Assembly: GCF_009753675.1 (NCBI RefSeq)
Contig: NZ_WQLV01000006.1
Coordinates: forward strand, 186,001-250,000
Origin: Parasedimentitalea huanghaiensis
GTDB taxonomy: Bacteria > Pseudomonadota > Alphaproteobacteria > Rhodobacterales > Rhodobacteraceae
Length of the DNA: 64,000 nucleotides
Direction of reading: 5' to 3'
Shown: positions 27,339 to 36,200 of the stretch, piece after piece
Position numbering within the stretch: the first letter of the stretch is position 1
How the letters are laid out: every line of letters begins with the position of its first letter
Notes under the pieces: generated by a model
Database searches by the model: none
The model's input: only the letters and a program-made list of their open reading frames with translations
What the model was told of the DNA's origin: nothing
Translations under genes and position numbers: made by a program

Positions 27339-28232
27339 ATGGACGCACGCGCAATTGCCATGGGGCTTGCCTTTGCCCTGATGTGGTCATCGGCCTTTAC
27401 CTCAGCCAGAATTATCGTCACGGATGCCTCGCCGCTGTTTTCATTGGCTATGAGGTTCCTGATTTCCGGCTTGATTGGTGTCACCATCGCTAAGGCAATG
27501 GGTCAAACTTGGCACCTTAGCCGTGGTCAATGGCGCGCCACAGTGATCTTCGGAATATGTCAGAATGCGCTTTATTTGGGCCTCAATTTTGTGGCCATGC
27601 AGACCATAGAAGCCTCGCTCGCCGCCATTATTGCCGCCACCATGCCACTGCTGGTGGCACTGGCATCTTGGTTGATATTCGGAGAGCGGCTAAAGCCACT
27701 AGGCATCATCGGGTTAATCGCAGGGGTTTTGGGTGTAGCCCTGATCATGGGTACCCGTGTCAGTGCCGGCGTTGATCTGTTTGGGATGGCACTTTGCGGT
27801 GTAGGAGTCTTAGCGTTGACCCTGGCAACACTATCACTACGCGGAGCAACATCGGGTGGCAATTTCATGATGGTAGTCGGGCTTCAAATGCTAATCGGCT
27901 CCGCCTTGTTGTTTGTTGCTGCACCACTGTTCGAAGACATCTACATCACGCCAACGCTGCCATTGGCGCTGGCCTTTGCTTATACAACATTGGTCCCCGG
28001 CCTGATTGCCACCTTTATTTGGGTTCTGTTGTTGAACCGCATTGGGCCCTTGCGTGCCGCTACGTTCCATTTCCTTAATCCAGTCTTTGGCGTCACCATC
28101 GCCTATTTCTTACTAGGAGAACGGCTCGGTGGTCTGGATCTGGTCGGTGTGCTGATTGTTACAGCCGGTATTCTTGCTGTACAACTGTCACGCCAACCCT
28201 CCGCAACGGCAAAAGCAGCAGCCGCCGAGTGA
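27339..28232 (+). CDS. EamA/DMT-family transporter
   Basis: A 297-residue protein with ten hydrophobic helices in two EamA repeats; LIFGERLKPLG near 103 and FLLGERLGGLD near 253 mark the equivalent ends of the two halves. It is probably an exporter of small metabolites and is cotranscribed with the preceding LysE-type gene. I use the ATG giving MDARAIAMG rather than the longer frame that overlaps the upstream gene. Confidence 0.88.
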   Translation: MDARAIAMGLAFALMWSSAFTSARIIVTDASPLFSLAMRFLISGLIGVTIAKAMGQTWHLSRGQWRATVIFGICQNALYLGLNFVAMQTIEASLAAIIAATMPLLVALASWLIFGERLKPLGIIGLIAGVLGVALIMGTRVSAGVDLFGMALCGVGVLALTLATLSLRGATSGGNFMMVVGLQMLIGSALLFVAAPLFEDIYITPTLPLALAFAYTTLVPGLIATFIWVLLLNRIGPLRAATFHFLNPVFGVTIAYFLLGERLGGLDLVGVLIVTAGILAVQLSRQPSATAKAAAAE

Positions 28233-28295
28233 TTTTTCAGGTCATCGGACACTATTAGAACAAATCTGAATACTATCAAACCCAGACAGAAGGGG

Positions 28296-28865
28296 ATGAA
28301 AATGAACGCCAATTTAGCTCAGGTGCTACAGGCCATCGACACGGCCAATGCAGAGGACCCAAATCTGGAAGATGGTCAGCCAACAGAACTGCTGTACGGG
28401 CGACGTATGAGTGATGAACTGACCCGGCTGTTTCCTGACGCAAGCGATCTGCTGCAAATTGCTGCCCGTGGCCAACATGTGGAACGATGGAAGCTAAAGC
28501 GAAAATCATATCCCGAGGGTCGTGTAGGATATCTGACCTGGCGCAAGGATCAGGGCCGTCATCACGCCGACGTGGTTACTGCCATGATGCAAGATGCAGG
28601 CTTTGACGCCTCAGATGTCGAGGTCACTGGCCAGATGCTGCGCAAGGAAGGTTTGAAACGGAATGCAAACGTGCAGGCCTTGGAAGACGTGATCTGTTTT
28701 GTCTTCATCAAATGGTATTTCGCCCCCTTTGCCGCTAAACACTCGCCCGAAAGAATTCAGGACATCGTGGAAAAGACCGCGCGCAAAATGTCTTCCGAAG
28801 GCCGCGCGCGCGTGCTGCAGGAGTTCGATTTGCCAAATGAGCTGGCTGAAGCGTTCACAGATTGA
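28296..28865 (+). CDS. DUF4202 domain-containing protein
   Basis: A 189-residue soluble protein. The strings DANAEDPN-like TANAEDPN (17-24), PTELLYGRRMS near 30, IAARGQHVERW near 55 and YPEGRVGYLTWRKD near 71 match my memory of the DUF4202 family, in which conserved His residues suggest an HD-like metal site (inference). Function is unknown. It follows the exporter pair after 63 bases and precedes msrB by 125 bases. Confidence 0.8.
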   Translation: MKMNANLAQVLQAIDTANAEDPNLEDGQPTELLYGRRMSDELTRLFPDASDLLQIAARGQHVERWKLKRKSYPEGRVGYLTWRKDQGRHHADVVTAMMQDAGFDASDVEVTGQMLRKEGLKRNANVQALEDVICFVFIKWYFAPFAAKHSPERIQDIVEKTARKMSSEGRARVLQEFDLPNELAEAFTD

Positions 28866-28990
28866 CCCTACTGTTGACCACCTCCGTGTTTTAGGAGTGC
28901 TGCACAGTTGCGCGATCAGGCTGAAATATTGCTTTGCATTTGCCACCTTCCAACCCATCTACTGCTCAACGCGAACAACCGGAGCACCAC

Positions 28991-29440
28991 ATGACAAAAT
29001 ACAGCAAAAACCCGGACGTGATTGCCGCCCTGTCGCAAGAAGAGTTTCACGTAACCCAACAGTCGGGTACCGAACGCCCCGGCACCGGCAAATTGTTGGG
29101 CAACAAGGAACCCGGTCTCTATGTCGACATCGTCTCGGGCGAACCGCTGTTCGCCTCAGCGGATAAGTATGAATCTGGTTGCGGTTGGCCAAGCTTCACC
29201 AAACCAATTGAGCCAACCAATGTGCAGGAGCTGCAAGACCGTGGCTTGGGTATGATCCGTACAGAGGTCCGTTCGACCCATGGTGACAGCCATCTTGGCC
29301 ACGTCTTTCCCGATGGACCAATCGACCGCGGTGGCTTGCGCTACTGCATCAACTCCGCCTCTCTGCGCTTTGTCCATCGAAACGACATGGAGGCCGAGGG
29401 CTATGCCGAATATCTTGATCAAGTAGAGGATGTAACATGA
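28991..29440 (+). CDS. msrB: Peptide-methionine (R)-S-oxide reductase, zinc-free form
   Basis: A 149-residue enzyme that reduces R-methionine sulfoxide. The catalytic Cys119 lies in [11 protein letters not shown] and the likely resolving Cys64 in ESGCGWPSF. The two CxxC zinc motifs of the E. coli type are absent; the segment where the first would be reads [12 protein letters not shown]. The start gives [10 protein letters not shown]. The stop overlaps the msrA start by four bases, so both sulfoxide stereoisomers are handled by one operon. Confidence 0.94.
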   Translation: MTKYSKNPDVIAALSQEEFHVTQQSGTERPGTGKLLGNKEPGLYVDIVSGEPLFASADKYESGCGWPSFTKPIEPTNVQELQDRGLGMIRTEVRSTHGDSHLGHVFPDGPIDRGGLRYCINSASLRFVHRNDMEAEGYAEYLDQVEDVT

Positions 29441-29949
29441 GCACCACTGAACGCGCAGTTCTGGCTGGAGGATGTTTCTGGGGCATGCAGGATCTGATCC
29501 GAAAGCGCCCCGGTGTGATCAGTACACGGGTAGGCTATACCGGCGGCGACGTGCAAAATGCCACCTATCGTAATCATGGAACACATGCTGAAGGAATCGA
29601 AATCATTTTTGACCCGGCAGTGACATCATTTCGTCAGATGCTGGAGTTTTTCTTTCAAATCCATGATCCAACAACAGCCAACCGCCAAGGCAATGATATT
29701 GGGATGAGCTATCGCTCTGCCATTTACTTCGTCAACGAAGATCAAAAGGCAGTCGCAGAGGACACCATCGCCGATGTTAACGCTTCAGGGCTTTGGCCTG
29801 GCAAAGTGGCAACCGAAGTGGAACCAGTAAGCGAGTTTTGGCAAGCCGAGGCCGAACACCAAGACTATCTGGAAAACCGCCCAGACGGATACACCTGTCA
29901 TTTTGCCCGACCAGATTGGGTCCTGCCCAAACGCGCAAAAGCGTCCTGA
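29437..29949 (+). CDS. msrA: Peptide-methionine (S)-S-oxide reductase
   Basis: A 170-residue enzyme with the MsrA active site GGCFWG (Cys13) near the N-terminus, followed by [14 protein letters not shown] and the [11 protein letters not shown] block. It reduces S-methionine sulfoxide in the cytosol; no signal peptide. No C-terminal recycling cysteines are visible, so it may rely on other thiol donors. Translationally coupled to msrB. Confidence 0.95.
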   Translation: MSTTERAVLAGGCFWGMQDLIRKRPGVISTRVGYTGGDVQNATYRNHGTHAEGIEIIFDPAVTSFRQMLEFFFQIHDPTTANRQGNDIGMSYRSAIYFVNEDQKAVAEDTIADVNASGLWPGKVATEVEPVSEFWQAEAEHQDYLENRPDGYTCHFARPDWVLPKRAKAS

Positions 29950-29955
29950 CACAGG

Positions 29956-29984
29956 GTCACCAACCGGTTCAGCCGGTTGGTGAC
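29956..29984. terminator. Perfect 12-base-pair hairpin shared by msrA and queG ends
   Basis: GTCACCAACCGG (29956-29967) pairs perfectly with CCGGTTGGTGAC (29973-29984) across a five-base loop. It starts seven bases after the msrA stop and its right arm encodes the last codons of the convergent queG. There is no T-run on either side, so it is a likely bidirectional 3'-end hairpin rather than a textbook intrinsic terminator. Confidence 0.6.
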
Positions 29985-31024
29985 AACCGCAAGGCCGCCC
30001 ATCGGGCAGCATCTGCAACAGACTCGTCCGGATCATCAACTAGCGACTGCGCAACACCGCGCAACTTGCCGTCTCCCGAGTTGCCAATCGCATACAGCAC
30101 ATTGCGCACAAACCGATCGCGCCCTATCCGCTTAATTGGCGACCCTGAAAACATTACCCGGAATGCTGGATCATCCAAAATAGCCAGTTCAGCCAGCTTA
30201 GGCGCCTTCAGCTCTTCACGTGCAGCGTAGCGCATGTCGCTAGCTGCAACCGCAAATTTGTTCCATGGACAGGCCGCCAGACAGTCGTCACAGCCATAGA
30301 TCCGGTTGCCAAGTTTTTCCCGCAGATCTTCTGCAACCACACCTTTGTATTCGATTGTCAGATATGAAATGCAACGCCGCCCATCCAAGCGATATGGTGC
30401 GACAAAAGCATCAGTAGGACAGGCATCCAGGCAGGCACGACATGATCCGCAACGATCTGGCTCAGCTGCATCTACCGGGAGTTCCAAAGTGGTAAAAACA
30501 GACCCTATAAAGGCCCAATTCCCCCAATCCCGGCTCACAAGATTGCTGTGCTTGCCCTGCCAACCCAGCCCTGCAGCCTGCCCTAACGCCTTTTCCGGCA
30601 CCGGCGCAGTATCGACGAATACCTTAACCCCGACCTCCTCTTCCTTAGAGGCTTCAATTAGCCAACGGGCCAACCGCTTCAGCCGCTTTTTCACCAGGTC
30701 GTGATAGTCCTTATTCTGGGCATAAACAGAAATTGCACCTCGGTCCTGATGCTTTAAGATTTCTGTTGGATCATGTTCAGGTGCGTAGCTTTCTGCCAAC
30801 ATGATGACCGATCGCGCTTCAGGCCATAGCAGCGCTGGATCGCCACGCCAGTGGGTGCGCTCTGCCATCCAACCCATCTGCCCGTGATACTCTGCCTCAA
30901 TGAAGGCCGCCAGTCTATCCGGCACCAGGGGCACATCCCATGGGCGACAGATTCGACAAGACACAAACCCCTCATCCAGCGCCCGCGCCACCAAGTCCTT
31001 TTTTAAAGCTGATCCCATGTTCAT
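29969..31024 (-). CDS. queG: Epoxyqueuosine reductase
   Basis: A 351-residue cobalamin-dependent enzyme that reduces epoxyqueuosine to queuosine in tRNA wobble positions. Two 4Fe-4S ferredoxin motifs are visible: [12 protein letters not shown] (near 192) and CDDCLAACP (near 242, with the fourth Cys of each cluster shared). VDTAPVPEK near 137 is characteristic. The first ATG lies inside the repeat element; an in-frame ATG two codons later is an alternative start. C-terminal HEAT-like region from about 280. Confidence 0.94.
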   Translation of the reverse strand: MNMGSALKKDLVARALDEGFVSCRICRPWDVPLVPDRLAAFIEAEYHGQMGWMAERTHWRGDPALLWPEARSVIMLAESYAPEHDPTEILKHQDRGAISVYAQNKDYHDLVKKRLKRLARWLIEASKEEEVGVKVFVDTAPVPEKALGQAAGLGWQGKHSNLVSRDWGNWAFIGSVFTTLELPVDAAEPDRCGSCRACLDACPTDAFVAPYRLDGRRCISYLTIEYKGVVAEDLREKLGNRIYGCDDCLAACPWNKFAVAASDMRYAAREELKAPKLAELAILDDPAFRVMFSGSPIKRIGRDRFVRNVLYAIGNSGDGKLRGVAQSLVDDPDESVADAARWAALRLSPTG

Positions 31025-31078
31025 CTAGCCCTAAATATCCTCGGGGGGAGCCGTCAGGCGATGGGGCAGACAGCCCCA
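31020..31078 (-). repeat. Intergenic repeat element, copy 2 (upstream of queG)
   Basis: Plus-strand order: TTCATCTAGCC, AAATATCCTCGGGGGG, AGCCGTC and GGGGC-AGACA-GCCCC. The same blocks occur at 9581-9645 in the same orientation. On the minus strand the element runs directly into the queG start codon, and its upstream neighbour, a glutathione transferase, ends 17 bases away on the same strand. The GGGGC/GCCCC hairpin could end that transcript, but the sequence downstream of the hairpin is conserved too. Confidence 0.6.
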
Positions 31079-31094
31079 ATTTGACACCCAATTA

Positions 31095-31760
31095 TCAGAA
31101 ATCCAAGTCAGCGTAATGCGGTGGTGGGCGGAACCCCGACACCTGATCCGCAAGAATTGATCTGAACGCGGGCCGCGATTTGATTTTTGCGTACCAGTCT
31201 TTGACCACAGCCGAGCGATTCCAATCCACATCCGAAATATAATCTAGCGATGATAAATGTGCAGCGGCAGCAAAATCCGCCAAAGTCATCACATCACCAG
31301 CCAACCAACGGCGTTGATCCAACAACCAAGCCATATAGTCCAAATGGTACTTGATTGCTCTGGCACCATCCTTGACGTTACGACTATCAGGATAGCCCTG
31401 CCCTGTAATCTTCTTGTTAACCCGTTCGTACAGCAGCTTCGATGTCACCTCATGATGAAATTTATCATCAAACCAGGACACGAGCCGGCGGACTTCGTAA
31501 CGGGCTTCTGGGTCTTTAGGCATGAGCGACGGCTCGGGCCGTGTTTCTTCCAAGTATTCGCAAATTGCGGCGCTTTCGGCCATTGTTTTGCCATCCAGCC
31601 GGATAACCGGCACCTTAGCCGCTGGGTTGCGACGCAGAAAATCTGGGTCTGCTTCCCAATATCGTTCTTCGACCAATTCCACTTCGATCTTTTTCTCCGC
31701 CAGGGAAAGGCGGACTTTGCGGCAGAAGGGGGAAAGCGGTACGTGATGCAGGCGGGCCAT
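31095..31760 (-). CDS. Glutathione S-transferase family protein
   Basis: A 221-residue GST. The N-terminal thioredoxin fold has PLSPFCRKVRLSLAEK (about 7-22, with Ser/Cys near the glutathione thiol), NPAAKVPVI (about 45-53) and ESAAICEYLE (about 62-71). The helical C-terminal domain includes LADFAAAAHLSSLDY near 170. It resembles the FzlA-type GST of alphaproteobacteria (cell-division protein that binds FtsZ) in its N-terminal HHVPLSPFCRKVRL, but this is from memory only. I use ATG (MARLHH) rather than a TTG three codons earlier. Confidence 0.86.
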   Translation of the reverse strand: MARLHHVPLSPFCRKVRLSLAEKKIEVELVEERYWEADPDFLRRNPAAKVPVIRLDGKTMAESAAICEYLEETRPEPSLMPKDPEARYEVRRLVSWFDDKFHHEVTSKLLYERVNKKITGQGYPDSRNVKDGARAIKYHLDYMAWLLDQRRWLAGDVMTLADFAAAAHLSSLDYISDVDWNRSAVVKDWYAKIKSRPAFRSILADQVSGFRPPPHYADLDF

Positions 31761-31827
31761 TGGGTTCAATTACGTCCAGAAACAGAGGAGAGTTGCCCAC
31801 CAGCAATGCCCCGCAGCGCCAAAGAAT

Positions 31828-32550
31828 TCAATCCTCGAAACACTTGGAACGACCATCTGCGCGGATGGTGGCCGCACCGTCGGCGATTTGAACCGCCCGA
31901 CTTTGTACTGCGGTACTAGGATCTGAGGCCGACCTGCTTTTAGGGGCAGGCAGAAGTGCTGCCAACAAAGCTGCCTGATTTGAGTTCAGTTGATCCGGAC
32001 CCACACTAAAGTAATGCCGCGACGCTGCCTCAACTCCAAAAATGCCTTCACCCATTTCAGCGACGTTCAAGTAAACCTCCAGAATACGCCGCTTGCTCCA
32101 CACAGCTTCAACGGCAGGGGTAATCAGGGTTTCCAGCGCTTTTCGCAACCAGCTGCGTTCTTGCCAAAGAAACACATTCTTAACAACCTGCTGCGAAATG
32201 GTTGAGCCGCCACGTTGACTGCCCTCACCCAGCGCCGCGCGCACGGCCCGGATGTCAATTCCCCAGTGCTGGCAAAATCTTGCGTCTTCAGCCGCTACAG
32301 CAGATCGTGCCATAACAGGGGCAATATCTTCCAGTGGCACCCATTCGTGATCAACATCGCCTAACCGATGCTTCTCTGACCACATGGTATGGGTCGTGGG
32401 AGGGTTCACGACTGAGTACAACAGAATCAAAAAGCCAATCAGCCCTACAAATGCCAGCACCGCTCGCAACACCCAGCGCCGCAACCAGCGCCTCGGCTGA
32501 GACACTGATTTCTTACCTTTGCTTTTTTTTGTCTTTTTGGTTTTTGCCAT
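31828..32550 (-). CDS. mtgA: Monofunctional peptidoglycan glycosyltransferase
   Basis: A 240-residue inner-membrane enzyme that polymerises lipid II into glycan strands. A lysine-rich cytosolic start (1-25) is followed by one membrane helix (about 28-48). The GT51 domain has VAAEDARFCQHWGID (catalytic Glu near 86), QRGGSTISQQVVKN and KRRILEVYLNVAEMG. Length and layout are those of MtgA, with no transpeptidase domain. The start is preceded by AGAGG. Confidence 0.94.
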   Translation of the reverse strand: MAKTKKTKKSKGKKSVSQPRRWLRRWVLRAVLAFVGLIGFLILLYSVVNPPTTHTMWSEKHRLGDVDHEWVPLEDIAPVMARSAVAAEDARFCQHWGIDIRAVRAALGEGSQRGGSTISQQVVKNVFLWQERSWLRKALETLITPAVEAVWSKRRILEVYLNVAEMGEGIFGVEAASRHYFSVGPDQLNSNQAALLAALLPAPKSRSASDPSTAVQSRAVQIADGAATIRADGRSKCFED

Positions 32551-32670
32551 ATTGCCTCTATAGGCCACTGGTTGGGCCGCTCAAACCCGTAAATCGCCGC
32601 AATCCAACGAAACAAACATGGCCTCCATCCCAACACACCCTAAGTAAACACAATCAGGGAGGGTTTTTTT

Positions 32671-33180
32671 ATGTTTTCACGTCAGCAGCAGCTGCTTGCC
32701 ATTTCCACCTCTATTTGCTTGCTCCTTTCACCACCCACATTTGCACAGGACTTACCAAAGGAGGGACCGGTCGACTTTGAAGTGACCGCTATAGGTGAGG
32801 CTACAATCCTCGCAGCGGGTCAAGGCACTTTGCAACTGAACTATGCTGTTAATGGTCTGCGGAGTAAGCATGGAGAAGGAGTGAACGGCATTGCCAGCAT
32901 GCACTGTGTTGGTGCGGCGTCTGTATTTGAAGGCAAATGGGACAACGAGAGCGGATTGTGCAGCACCACTTATCCGGATGGCAGCACCACAATGACCCGA
33001 TATGGCGGCTCTGGAACCCTAGGAGGCTTAGCGGAAGGTTCATGGTCATTCATGGGGGGCACCGGTGCACTCTCCGGTATTACGGGTGGCGGCTCATACA
33101 CAAGAATATCTGGCCCCAATCCCTCTGAAACCCGCTCTTCGTCCCGTAGTACTGTTACCGGGACCTATAAACTCCCCTGA
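32671..33180 (+). CDS. Secreted or periplasmic protein of unknown function
   Basis: A 169-residue protein with a clear Sec signal peptide cleaved after residue 25 (TFA-QD). The mature part is rich in Gly, Ser and Thr with alternating patterns that suggest beta strands, and has just two cysteines (near 79 and 97), possibly a disulfide. GGGAGGG upstream gives a good ribosome site. No family recognised. It stands alone between mtgA (divergent) and gltB (convergent). Confidence 0.72.
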   Translation: MFSRQQQLLAISTSICLLLSPPTFAQDLPKEGPVDFEVTAIGEATILAAGQGTLQLNYAVNGLRSKHGEGVNGIASMHCVGAASVFEGKWDNESGLCSTTYPDGSTTMTRYGGSGTLGGLAEGSWSFMGGTGALSGITGGGSYTRISGPNPSETRSSSRSTVTGTYKLP

Positions 33181-33188
33181 GGAACAAG

Positions 33189-33222
33189 AACGCCCCCCGC
33201 TGCACAAGCAGCGAGGAGCGTT
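33189..33222. terminator. Hairpin between the secreted-protein gene and gltB
   Basis: An inverted repeat of 15 positions, 13 paired, with an ACAA loop (33189-33203 with 33208-33222) sits between the convergent stops at 33180 and 33241. No T-run follows on either strand. Most likely a bidirectional transcript end. Confidence 0.6.
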
Positions 33223-33240
33223 GACCTAACTTCAGCTTGA

Positions 33241-36200
33241 TTACTCAGCCGGAACCGCTGATTTTTCAACGGACAGCGGATGTGGTAAATGCACCAACAT
33301 CTCAATTGGACAAACCTGAAGGAAGTTTTTCTTTTCTGTGTCCCAATGCTGCAGAATATCAGCCGCTTTTCGGCTGCCGGTCTCTTCTAGGTGGCGTTCG
33401 ATCAGACCTTTCAGTTGATCTTCCCAATGCGCTACGGTCACTGGATTAGTCACCAGTGTCTCCATGTTCAGCATGGTATCGGCTTTGCCTTCAGGGTCGT
33501 ACAGATAGGCCATACCGCCAGTCATGCCTGCACCAAAGTTGGCACCAATGGAGCCTAAAATCACGGCTAAGCCACCTGTCATGTACTCACAACCACAGGC
33601 CCCGCAACCCTCAATCACCACCTTGGCGCCCGAGTTGCGTACGGCAAAGCGTTCACCCGCGCGGCCAGCTGCAAATAAATAGCCGTCAGTAGCACCATAC
33701 AGAACTGTATTCCCAATGATGGTGTTCTCGGAGGCCGTCAGCGGGCTAACTTGTGGGGGGCGCACCACAATGGTGCCACCTGACAGGCCTTTGCCGACGT
33801 AATCATTCGCATCACCAGAGAGTTCCAGCTTCAACCCTGGTGCCGCAAATGCGCCAAGTGATTGACCCGCCGACCCCTGCAGTTTCACTGTCAGATGATC
33901 AGATTGGAACGAATTACGCATACCAAAGTTGCGAACGATGTGACTGGAGGTCCGAGTCCCAACACTACGATGCGTGTTCTGCACAGCATATGACAACTGC
34001 ATCTTTTCACCGTCCTGAAGGAAGCGAGCGGCATCACGTACAATCTCGACATCCAACGTATCCGGTACCGAATTACGTTCTTTCTTTCGGTCATAGACAA
34101 TATCTGCCGATCCATCGACGGTGATAAGCAGCGGGTTGAGATCCAGATCATCCAGATGAGCCGAACCACGGCTGACCTGCGCCAGAAGATCCGCGCGACC
34201 GATCACATCATCCATGCTACGGGCACCGATTGAGGCTAGCAATTCACGCACTTCCTGAGCGTAGAAAGTGATCAGGTTCACCACCTTGTCGGCGTTACCA
34301 GTGAATTTACCACGCAGAGCTTCGTCCTGAGTACAGACTCCAACTGGGCATGTGTTGCTCTGACACTGACGCACCATAATGCAGCCCATGGCGATCAGGG
34401 CGGCGGTACCAATGCCGTATTCCTCTGCACCCAGCATGGCGGCCATAACGATATCACGACCAGTCCGCAAACCACCGTCAGTCCGCAATGTCACCCGCTC
34501 ACGCAGGTTATTCATGCTCAGCACCTGGTGTGCTTCGGTCAGACCCATTTCCCATGGCAGACCCGCATATTTGATCGAAGTTGCCGGAGATGCACCGGTG
34601 CCACCATTGTGACCCGATATTAAGATCACATCCGCCTTAGCCTTAGCCACACCAGCTGCAATCGTGCCAACACCAGACGAGGCCACCAGTTTCACGGTCA
34701 CCTTACAGCGTGGGTTGATCTGCTTTAGATCGTAAATCAGCTGCGCCAGATCCTCGATCGAGTAGATATCGTGGTGCGGTGGTGGCGAGATCAGGGTCAC
34801 GCCTTTGGTCGAGTGACGCAAACGCGCAATCAGGTCAGTGACCTTCATGCCGGGCAGCTGGCCACCCTCACCCGGCTTCGCCCCCTGGGCCACTTTGATT
34901 TCCAGCTCTTCACACTGATTCAGGTATTCGGCTGTCACACCAAATCGGCCCGAGGCCACCTGCTTGATCTTGGCGGATGGGTTGTCGCCGTTTGGTTCAG
35001 GCACAAAGTGCGCCGGATCTTCACCGCCCTCGCCCGAATCAGACTTGGCGCCGATGCGGTTCATCGCAACGTTCAGGGTTTTGTGAGCCTCAGGGCTCAA
35101 CGCGCCAAGCGACATACCCGGAGTGACAAAACGTTTGCGAATCGAAGTGATGCTTTCCACCTCTTCAATCGGTACCGCCTTACCCAATGGTTTGAAATCC
35201 AGCAGATCACGCAGATGAATTGGTGGATTGCTCTGCATCTTGGCTGAATACTGCTTCCACAGCTCAAACGATGCACGGTTACAGGCCATCTGCATCATGT
35301 GCATTGATGTGGCTTCCCAAGCGTGAGTCTCGCCTGATTTACGTGCCTTGTAAAAACCACCAACGGGCAACACATCCAGTCCCGCATCCCAAGCTTTGGC
35401 GTGTACTCGCTCAGCTTTGGTCTGAATACCAGTGACACCGATACCCGAAATCCGGCTTGTCATGCCGGGGAAAAACTCGGCACACATCGCACGTGACAGA
35501 CCCACGGCCTCGAAATTCAAACCTCCACGATACGAAGAAATTACCGAAATCCCCATCTTGGCCATAATCTTTAGCAGGCCTTGGTCAATTGCGTCGCGGT
35601 AACGGGTAACGTTTTCGGTCAACGTGCCGTCAAGCAATCCGCGTTCAACCCGATCGGCCAGAGAATCTTCGGCCAGATAGGCGTTGACTACAGTGGCACC
35701 ACAGCCAATCAGTACTGCAAAGTAGTGTGGATCGATACATTCAGCGGAACGAACATTCAGTGAGCAGAACGTCCGCAGCCCTTTGCGGGTCAAATGTGAA
35801 TGTACGGCAGAGGTCGCCAAAATCATCGGCATCGCAACCCGATCTGCGCCAGAATGTTGATCGGTCAACACCAGGTGGCCAGCACCTGAGCGCACCGCGT
35901 CTTCCGCCTCTGAACGAACCCGCGCCAGTGCCGCGCTTAACGCACCTTCACCATGGCTAAATGTGCAATCGATTTCGACCAAAGGTGCGTTGAATTCGCT
36001 GGTCAGCTTGTCCCACTGGGCATTCCCAACAAAGGGGCTTTCCAGCACAATGATCTCGGTTTGGCTGCTGCTTTCTTCCAGCACGTTTTTCAGATTACCA
36101 AAGCGCGTTTTCAGGCTCATCACTCGGAATTCGCGCAGGGAATCAATCGGCGGGTTGGTGACCTGCGAAAAGTTCTGACGGAAGAAGTGGCTCAACGGAC

